Positions 8,975 to 15,507 of a stretch of 15,507 nucleotides of DNA are shown here, piece after piece. Every line of letters begins with the position of its first letter. Within the stretch, counting starts at the first letter, position 1. The translations under genes and the position numbers were made by a program. Location of the stretch: positions 1 to 15,507 of the forward strand of contig BDDC01001473.1 in the NCBI GenBank assembly GCA_001662425.1, written 5' to 3'. The notes under the pieces are model-generated. The model made no database searches and was not told the DNA's origin. It worked only from the letters and a program-made list of their open reading frames with translations. The stretch is from Chlamydomonas sphaeroides. Lineage: Eukaryota > Chlorophyta > Chlorophyceae > Chlamydomonadales > Chlamydomonadaceae.

Positions 8975-9233
8975 TGTGGGCAGGCACTGTGTGAAACGTG
9001 AACCTGCTCCTTCACAGAAGCTATGGCGTTGGGCGGCACTTGTCGGCATGGGGCCGTCAAGTCATAAGCTCGTCCCACCGCAGCAGCCCCATGGTGGGAT
9101 GACAATCCATAAGCACACGTTGGCATCCGCGCCCCCTAAGGTAGCAACGCAATAGGTGATCGATAGCGCTTCTTACGCAGTCCCACTACGCGTGCCTAGC
9201 TCATCGTGCGCTCAGGCGACCGTTGGGCGAACC
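8975..9233. promoter_or_regulatory. Probable bidirectional promoter between TMX2-like and D27-like genes
   Basis: The two start codons point away from each other with only 259 bp between them, so both promoters and both 5' UTRs must share this interval. No TATA box is obvious. This is inferred from gene orientation only. Codon-start choice for either gene would change the exact limits. Confidence 0.5.
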
Positions 9234-11337
9234 ATGGAAGGTCGCCAGCTCGCGCCCGCTGGCCAGCTGCAGGCGCGGCGCCCGCACGCTGTCCGGCGCT
9301 GCGCCCGTTTAAGCACTGTGCGGGTCGCTGCCCGCGCGGCGACCAGACCCGTCACAGCGGCTCCGCCCATACCCGTTCGTGAGGCTGGGCCAAGCACGCC
9401 GGCACCCTCCTACGCGGACATCGACAACGCCCCGCTCAACCGCCTAGTCATGTCATTGTTCAGGTAAGCGCACAGTCCACCCTTCCGTGCACCCCTAGCA
9501 GCCTGCCTGCCAGCAGCCAGTCAGCCCCACCGGGCCCCAAACCTCCGCGACGCAGGCGCAAGATGGTGGCTGCCCTCGGCACCGACTCCCAGATGTCGGG
9601 CTACGCTGCCATCATCGACCTCACGCGCCGCCTGAACAGCAAGTTCAAGACGGCCGCAGAGACGCAGGCCGCAACGCGCGGCATCCTGCAGGCGCTCTTC
9701 CCGTCCTGGCTGCCCGCCGCCTTCAAGGTGCGCCCCCGCAGCTCCCACACACACATCGCAGTCGCAGAACCCACGCCGGACCGGCGCATCCAGCAACTCG
9801 CATCAGCTGCGGGCCAGAAACGCAGCTGCAGCCAGTCATCTGCTGCGCCGAGCGCCCTCCCTCCCAGCACCCCCGTCCAAGGCCGCCGTGCCCGTCGTCC
9901 GCACCGCCCAGCGCCTGCCCAGCGCCTACCCAGCGCCATGCCGGCGCCGGCGCGACGCCCGGCCACACCGTCACAGCCTCTGACACCGCCTGCATTTGCA
10001 TATCCCGTCTGTTCCTCACCTCCTTCACCACGGCAGGTCATGTTCGCGCGGCCGATGCCCACGCTGTCGAGCCGCATGAACGCGCTGGCCACGGCCATGA
10101 CGTGCCAGTGGCTCATGGGGCCGTGCAAGGTCAACGACGTCGAGATCGGTGGGTGGCGATGCGGCCGACGTGGCACATAGGGTGAAGAGCGGGCTTGTGG
10201 GTGCGCGCTTGTGTGTTTGTGCGCCGAGCGCGGCGCGGGCTTGTTTGACGGGGGTGACGTCGCGGCAGGGAGACTGTGTGGCTGGCGTCGGTGCCCAGCA
10301 ACGCCGCCGGTACGCGAATGAGTCCGTTGGTGCGGCCCCTGGCCTGCCCGCCTGCAGACGGCGGCAAGGTGGGCGCGGGACATGGTGTGCTGGTGGAGCG
10401 CTGCCGCTACCTGGAGGAGGCGGGCTGCGCCTCGGTCTGCATCAACAGCTGCAAGGTGCCCACTCAGGTGCGAGGCTGGGCGTGGAGCGCGAGGCCGGGA
10501 GGGCTGGTGGTACAGAAGGCAACTAGGGGCGGCGCTGGGGTTGCTGGCGCGCGGAGGCACATAGCGCGCCCGACCAGGCGCGAGGCCAGGGAGCTGCCGA
10601 GGGACAGGCAGTGGCGCCAGGCAACAGCGCGCGGTGCGCCTTGAGTGGTGTGCGGTTAATAGTCCAGCGGGAAGGCGCACTGGCGCCTGGATGGGTGTGC
10701 GGTGCAGCGGTCAGGTCAACGCTTTGCCTGTGTGAACCGGGCTCCTCGCGAAGCAGCCACCAGGCGGCAGGGCAGCTGCGTCGTCGCGCTCTTTGCACGG
10801 CCGCTTCCACTACCATATTAAGGACACACCACCCAAACAAGACCAAGAGCCACCTCCTGCCCTCTATGATCACGGCTGACCGGTGTTTCCTGCCCCTGAT
10901 TCGTGCCGCTGCCGCAGACCTTCTTCGCGCAGGACATGGGCCTGCCGCTCACCATGACGCCCAATTACGACGACTTCAGCTGCCAGTGAGTGTCGCGGAC
11001 TTGAGCGCGCGATGTCGCACGTGCTACGCAGTATGCTTCGGCCGAGGGAAGCAGCGCTGACGCCCGGCCCGCTGCACCGTGCAGGTTTGCCTTTGGCAAG
11101 ACGCCGGCGCCAGTGGCCGTCGACGGCGCTTTCACCACGCCGTGAGTGCTGAGGGGTTGCTGGCGGTTGCTGAGGCTATCCCGGTTTCGTACTGGCGTGG
11201 CTCTGCAGCTGCATGGCTGATGCGTGTTGCCGGTTCGCCTGATCCGCAGGTGCTTCAGCCAGTGCCCCTCGAAGCGGGCGCGGACGGCCGGCCAGCAGAG
11301 CTGCGGCGGCATCGAGCCCGGACCGTCGCAGTGCTAG
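9234..11337 (+). CDS. D27: DWARF27-like beta-carotene isomerase (DUF4033), plastid-targeted
   Basis: Seven exons: 9234-9463, 9556-9727, 10037-10148, 10358-10467, 10918-10985, 11085-11141 and 11250-11337 (TAG). All introns are GT-AG (92-450 bp), phase is kept, and the product is 278 aa, close to land-plant D27. Residues 1-50 are Arg/Ala/Ser-rich with few acidic residues, like a chloroplast transit peptide. Family landmarks in order: YADIDNAPLNRLVMSLFRRKM (60-80), GYAAIIDLTRRL, ALFPSWLPAAFK, QWLMGPCKVNDVEI (158-171), VERCRYLEEAGCASVCINSC (184-203), KVPTQTFFAQDMGLPLTMTPN, DFSCQ, then a Cys-rich tail (251, 255, 268, 278). The Cys cluster fits the iron-dependent chemistry of D27, which in plants isomerises all-trans to 9-cis-beta-carotene for strigolactone synthesis. 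Algae have several D27 paralogues, so the exact substrate is open. The ATG at 9234 has AACC before it and G after, a good context. Confidence 0.92.
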
Positions 11338-11773
11338 CTGGAGCCGCAGTTAAATGAGCAGGGGTGCAGCTTATGCAGGGCAGCGAAGCGCGAAAGCTTG
11401 TACAGGCAGCACGATGTCCGGCGCCAACGCGCAGCAGTTCACAACAACTGCGGGGACCAGGAACGGATGGAGCGTGTAGCCGACCCCCGGTCGTGTGGCG
11501 GGGTGCGGCGCTGGGATAGGCGGTACAGACGTGCGGGCGGTGCAACCCCGTAGCAGGACGTCACGGAGAATATGCAGGATGTGGCGTGGAGTTTTGACGC
11601 ATGACGGTGCTCAGGCGGTCGTCGGCGGCGGCTTGGGTTGTTGGCGAGGGGTTCGTGTTGTTGGCGAGGGGGGTTGGTGTTGTTGCTCGTGTTTTGTGCT
11701 CGTGCGGATGTTGACCGCAGCTTCCAGATGTGCTGTTTATAATACAAGCCGTGTTCCATAGAACAATCTTGCT

Positions 11774-11778
11774 TGTAA
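11774..11778 (+). terminator. Poly(A) signal TGTAA (D27-like gene)
   Basis: TGTAA lies 437 bp past the TAG of the D27-like gene and about 150 bp before the next ATG (11931). It is the first TGTAA after the stop on the plus strand. The next gene therefore has little room for its promoter and 5' UTR, about 130-150 bp. Confidence 0.6.
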
Positions 11779-11930
11779 CACAGCCGAAGTCTAGCATCAA
11801 AGTCAAGACTGCGTTGACCTTCTGTCGCTTTCCGCCCCCTACCAGCAGCCTTCGCAACAATCAGCACCCATCAGCAGAGCTGCTTGGACACAACGTGCAG
11901 CGCGAGGCGGCACCAGCGCAGCAGTCCAGC

Positions 11931-13388
11931 ATGACGACGCCGTTCTTCGTGAGCGGCTTGATGCATGAGGAGGTGCAGGCCGGCCAACTCTTGACACTAG
12001 GTAAGGTGCTCATGCGGCAAGCGGGCAGGAACGAATACGGTTGTCAAGCTGCTCGACCCGTTCCTTGCCACAGAGCAACTTGGCGTGCTGCACCGAGAGG
12101 AGCTTGCTGTAAGCTGGCGCAGCGGGTCCGGGTGCGCGGTCTGTTGTACGCTTAACTTACTGGCTGAATCCGGCGATGCTCTGTGCTGCGCAGAAGGCGC
12201 GGGCTTACGCACAACGGGTGCAACAGGCGCGACGGTAGGACACGGGGCGGAACGTCACGGACGAAGGCGGGCGTTGGGCGTGCGCGAACTGGGCGTCTGC
12301 GCCGCTTGTCGCCGCGTCGGAGCGCCGCTCCCAGCGGCCGCCGGAAAGCTGGAGGTTGGGGTATCGGTTGTCCACGAACCATAACCTTCGGCTTCCAGCT
12401 GACGTGCCGCTCACCTGCCCAACCCCTCCCTTGCGTTGCAGGGTGGCTCGGCTCCGGCGGGGCGGGGCAGGAGGACGGCTGCAGCGGCATAGGTGCCAAG
12501 CCCTCCGCACGGGGCAGCGGCATCGCAGAAGGGGGTCGGCAGCGCATTGTTTGCGCTGTCCCACAGATGCCTGACCCAGTAACCCGAGACGCGCTTATGC
12601 CGTGCAGGAGGAGGCAGCACAAGCAGCAGTCAAGAAAGGTGCGGCCTTGGGGCCAGGCACGAAGTCGCCAGTGCCCATGCGGCACGCACCGTAGCCCCAG
12701 CACGCGCCTCCCGCTCCCTGCTGCCCCCTTCCCTTCGCCCGGGCGGCAAGGCCGGCGGTCGTAGACCCTGGATCCCCCCAGCCCCTTGGTCCACGCAAGG
12801 CGGCTCTACCCGGGGGGTACGCATCTCTACTTATCAACCCCCCCCCCCCTGCTCCCTCCGCCCGTGGCTTGCTGCAGAGCCGGAGGAGCCGCCGGCGCGG
12901 GGGCGCGGCAGCAAGAAGCACCAGGTAGTGGAAGAGGAGGAGGAGGAGGAGCCGGCGGTCGACCAGTGGGTGCAGTGTAGCAAATGCCAGATCTGGCGGC
13001 AGGTGCCAGACGACTTCTGGGCGGAGATCGAGAACGCGGACGAGGATGAGGACTGGACCTGCAAGGTGCGCGCCCGCGCGCTGCTGTTGTGCGCAGGGTT
13101 GGCGGGGGGGCAGGCAGGGCCGGCCTGCAATTGCACGTGCGCAGCCTCCATCCTGGGGCAGGCGGCCCCGTGTCCGCGCCCAGCCCCCGGGGGCATCCGT
13201 ACGTGTCGTGCGTTTGGGGGGAGATTCGTGCACGCGCTACATTTGGGCCGAGGTGGCGCTGTGCGGCGACCTGGGTCGTGAGGGCTCCGCGGCTCGCCCT
13301 CCCTCCTTGCCCTGGTTCGGCCCCGGCTGCGCAGGACGCCAAGTGGGATGTGGAGGACTACGAGCCCGGCACCAAGCCCTGCTGCTAG
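11931..13388 (+). CDS. Small CW-type zinc-finger protein
   Basis: Model: exons 11931-12000, 12074-12108, 12194-12217, 12608-12638, 12878-13065 and 13335-13388 (TAG 13386-13388), in phase, about 133 aa. Residues 24-53 read as a charged helix (EQLGVLHREELAKARAYAQR, then EEAAQAAVKK), followed by a Pro/Arg linker and a run of seven Glu (72-78). The CW domain follows: W84-V-Q-C87-S-K-C90-Q-I-W93-R, then W113-T-C115, and a last Cys pair 132-133 right at the C terminus. Zinc would be held by C87, C90, C115 and C132 or C133, with W84 and W93 forming the aromatic pocket. Family knowledge: CW domains often read methylated histone H3K4, so a nuclear chromatin role is likely. The last two exons are firm; the third exon's donor (GTGCAA at 12218) is weak, and 12234 is the alternative but breaks phase. 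The usual PE after the last Cys is missing, so the domain ends abruptly. Confidence 0.72.
12838..12849 (+). repeat. 12-base poly-C tract in a CW-gene intron
   Basis: An uninterrupted run of 12 C lies 28 bases before the acceptor of the CW-domain exon, in the position of a polypyrimidine tract. Its length is likely to vary between strains and to be error-prone in sequencing. Confidence 0.85.
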
Positions 13389-13414
13389 CGCGGCACCAAG
13401 CCCTGCGGCTGGCG
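13367..13414 (+). repeat. 24-bp tandem duplication across the CW-gene stop codon
   Basis: Unit 1 (13367-13390) and unit 2 (13391-13414) match at 22 of 24 bases; both begin CGGCACCAAGCCCTGC. The unit is a multiple of three. Unit 1 holds the TAG stop; the matching codon in unit 2 is TGG. Confidence 0.85.
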
Positions 13415-14491
13415 CGGCGAGCAGCGCGCGGCTGTAGGGCACGAGCAGGGGAGGGGGCCTCGAGCGCGGCGCCCTGCCTGCCGCAGTGGGCCAGGGCGCA
13501 GCCGCTAGCCTGCCAGGGAGGTCCTCTCGGGGCGAGTTGGGGGGGCGGCAGCTTGGGGCGCGGCTGCTGCGTGTGGGGGCTTGTGCACGCCGGCGGGTGC
13601 GCGGCGGCGTAGATGGAAGCATTGGTGTGGGTGCGTCTTGAGCGGATGGGTGGATAGCCGGCTGTCGCGCAGCGTTTAGCGCCACCGCGTGTTGCAACGG
13701 AAGCGGGAGGATGGCTTGATGTTGCGTGTGTGTTGAGGACTGAATGGCCGCATTCTGCTGGCGTCGGGGGCAGGGTGCGAGGGGCCGGGAAGAGGAGGGG
13801 AAGGGTTCGTGCTGGGCCCGCGGGTCAGGTGGCAGCGAGGACCTGGGACGCATGCGGGCTGGCTGCGGCGAAGCAGCTGACTGCGACCACGCGTCGCTGG
13901 TAACACGGACGTTTCGCGCCCCACGGGCCCGGCCCATGCCGTCTGCGCGTGTTCGCCGGTATCACCCGGGCCAGATCGGCACTTCCCCTGAGCCTCTGCG
14001 CCTTGCGTGCTCCCCTACAACGCCGCATCCCTCGCGTCCTTGCAGCCAAGCCACTAGCCTATCTCCAGCAACTCACTACCACTCACCAGCTGACACCCGG
14101 CACGCCGCGCGGCACGCGCTTCGGCTTCGCGGCGCTTGCTGCCTGCGCCCTCCGCAGCCGCGCTCGGCGGTACCAAGGACGCCCCATTGCCAACACCTGC
14201 CGCAGGTGAGGGCTCACGGCGCGGCGCGGCAGCAAACTACGGCATCAAGCATCGCACCTCCCCGCACCGCGCCGCCGCGCTTGCCGGCCCCCGGCGCCGG
14301 CCCCTGTTCATTGCTCGCTGCCTGCTATCCCGCGGTCCTCGCTGCCTGCTATCTCGCGCTCGCAGCCTAACCCAGCATCGCTGACGCCCGTTCGCATGTT
14401 CGCATATCTCCTCAACGATCTGCACCCCGCGCGCTGCTCGCTCCGGCCCGCTGCTCCCCCGCGCCTATGTGGCCCTGTTGCCGCCGCAGCC
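13389..14491. other. Intergenic region; may contain 5' exon(s) of the pyruvate kinase gene
   Basis: No independent gene was recognised. A possible upstream exon is 14158-14205: it has a pyrimidine-rich CCGCAG acceptor, reads ALGGTKDAPLPTPA, and ends in CAG|GTGAGG. Its phase (one base carried out) fits an acceptor CCGCAG at 14489, giving GCC ATG CGC on the other side. The same segment is preceded by an Arg/Ala/Ser-rich frame resembling a transit peptide, but with a TGA at 14091 and no ATG. A 16-bp direct repeat (CTCGCTGCCTGCTATC) lies at 14314-14329 and 14338-14353. No TGTAA for the CW gene was found. Confidence 0.4.
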
Positions 14492-15507
14492 ATGCGCGGC
14501 TCCGGCGGCGGCAGCAGCCGCACCTTCCGGTCCAAGGCGCGGCCGCACTTCTTCCAGGACCTCAACCTGTCCACCATCATCCAGCCCGCTGACCCCCTGG
14601 AGGGCAGCTTCGTAGCAAGCAAGGTGCGGAGCCACTGCCGTACTGGGAGGAAGGGGCAGGCCGGGGGAGGGCATCGGAGGGGGCAGGGCCGGGCCGCAGC
14701 CATGGCACGGGACCGCGGGGGCCGCGGTAGCAGCGAGCGGGAGCAAATGCGCACCCAGTCGCACAGCTTCCCAGGGTTGACGGAGCAGAGGGGCGATGGC
14801 CGACCCGGGCACAATGGGCCGCGGCGCGCCGGCTCCCGGCAGCCCCATCGCACCTGGCCCCTCCGCTCACCTTGGGCATCCGCTTGCCGGCCCCCGTCCC
14901 GGTTCCCTGCCTGCCTGACCCAGATCGTGGCCACGCTGGGTCCGGCCAGCTGCGACGTGGACACCTTGGCGCAGCTGCTGGAGGCGGGCATGACGGTGGC
15001 CCGCGTGGACCTCACCTGGGGTGGGCGTGTCGTGTGTTGGTGGGAGGAGGTGGAGGAGAGGGGAGAGGGACCCGCGTGGAGCTGGGGTGCGCGCCCGGGG
15101 TAGCGGAGCGGCGGGGAGGGAGAGGAGATGGCGGAGAGGTGCTGCGGAGGAGGACATGGAGGGGGAGAGCGGGGGGAAGAGCGGAGGGAGCGGGCCGGCG
15201 GGGCCCGCGCCGCTGCGCCACCGCCGCACCTTATGCCGCACTGACGCTGTGCCCTCGCGCCCGATCCCGCTTGGGCCCTCAGGCAGCATCGACTACCACA
15301 AGCGCTCGCTGCAGAACCTGGGGCTCGCCATGAGGCGCGTGCGCCGCATGTGCGCCGTGTGGGTGAGCGTGTGGGGACCCGGCAGGAGGGGCGGGGAGCT
15401 GCGGCGGGGAGCGGGGCCACTACCGCGAGGGCCTGCTGCCCGCCGCGCGGACGACGCACGGAGCCGCTCGTCAGTCCCCATCCTGCCCCCCCCCCCCCCC
15501 CCCCACC
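14492..15507 (+). CDS. PYK: Pyruvate kinase, N-terminal part (3' end outside window)
   Basis: Exons 14492-14623, 14924-15020 and 15283-15362 join in phase (donors GTGCGG, GTGGGC, GTGAGC; CAG acceptors); the coding sequence continues beyond the window. The joined product reads LNLSTIIQPADP, a linker, then SKIVATLGPAS (the start of the pyruvate kinase barrel), a 14-residue segment, GMTVARVDLTWGSIDYH, RSLQNLGLAM and CAVW. The Arg of VARVDL (residue 71 from this ATG) matches the conserved substrate-binding Arg. TWG replaces the animal SHG, as in plant cytosolic-type isoforms (FSWG). Pyruvate kinase makes pyruvate and ATP from phosphoenolpyruvate and ADP, the last step of glycolysis. The start is uncertain: 14492 lies three bases after a CAG, so the exon may instead begin there and be preceded by another. 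The last visible residue is Trp where Met or Leu is usual. Cytosol or plastid cannot be decided. Confidence 0.88.
15486..15504 (+). repeat. 19-base poly-C tract at the window edge
   Basis: A run of 19 C ends three bases from the right end, inside the third intron of the pyruvate kinase gene. Such runs are common at contig ends and gap borders, so the length should not be trusted. Confidence 0.9.

Noticed and set aside
9156..9233. Upstream start of the D27-like gene at 9156
   Set aside because: The first codon there is GTG, not ATG; the first in-frame ATG with good context is at 9234.
9601..10680. Minus-strand ORF of 359 codons
   Set aside because: It is antisense to four firm D27 exons and has low-information composition.
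12442..12490. Possible extra CW-gene exon after the CAG at 12441
   Set aside because: Its acceptor and donor look usable, but no combination of phases connects it to both the KARAYAQ exon and the EEAAQ exon.
12834..13937. Minus-strand ORF of 367 codons
   Set aside because: It is antisense to the CW domain exons; poly-Ser and poly-Pro runs mirror the GAG repeat and GC-rich spacer.
14308..15459. Minus-strand ORF of 383 codons
   Set aside because: It is antisense to three pyruvate kinase exons whose spliced product matches a known family.
1..15507. tRNA, rRNA, prophage, insertion sequence or defence system
   Set aside because: No cloverleaf, rRNA core, transposase, integrase or defence domain could be recognised on either strand by eye.

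Overview
The window looks like nuclear DNA of a volvocine green alga (Chlamydomonadales: Chlamydomonas, Gonium, Volvox or a relative). The signs are very high GC with GC-rich third codon positions, genes cut into short exons by 70-500 bp introns with GTGAGT/GTGCGT/GTAAGC donors and CAG acceptors, a TGTAA-type poly(A) signal after two genes, and a hydroxyproline-rich wall protein. It is not bacterial: there are no operons or Shine-Dalgarno sites, and long ORFs in most frames are a by-product of GC content. The genus is inference.

Layout. (1) 1-2016 (+): 3' part of a Pro-rich extracellular wall glycoprotein with KPPSP repeats and a C-terminal domain carrying TAWA and RWG motifs; five exons join in frame to a TAG stop. 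(2) About 2430-5400: lower coding signal, with only weak candidate exons on both strands and no gene I can name. (3) 5424-6414 (+): an unrecognised, disordered, Gly/Pro/Arg-rich protein in two exons. (4) 6415-7513: convergent intergenic space with a perfect 16-bp palindrome. (5) 7514-8974 (-): TMX2-like thioredoxin-related transmembrane protein, three exons, 282 aa, ending in a KKxx ER-retrieval signal. (6) 9234-11337 (+): D27-like carotenoid isomerase (DUF4033), seven exons, 278 aa, with a plastid transit-like N terminus; it is head to head with TMX2 across 259 bp. (7) 11931-13388 (+): a small CW-type zinc-finger protein, six exons, about 133 aa. (8) 14492 to the window end (+): the 5' part of a pyruvate kinase gene, three exons visible.

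The exon chains of the wall protein, TMX2, D27 and pyruvate kinase were built by hand. They keep phase through every junction, and for TMX2, D27 and pyruvate kinase also restore the known family alignment. The genes do not form one pathway: wall protein (extracellular), TMX2 (ER), D27 (plastid carotenoid/strigolactone-type chemistry), CW protein (chromatin) and pyruvate kinase (glycolysis) are an ordinary eukaryotic neighbourhood. I found no convincing new multi-gene system. The items most worth a second look are the candidate exons in 3400-4350, the orphan gene at 5424-6414, the stop codon inside a 24-bp tandem duplication in the CW gene, and the GTAC-rich inverted repeats in the introns and 3' flank of the wall-protein gene.
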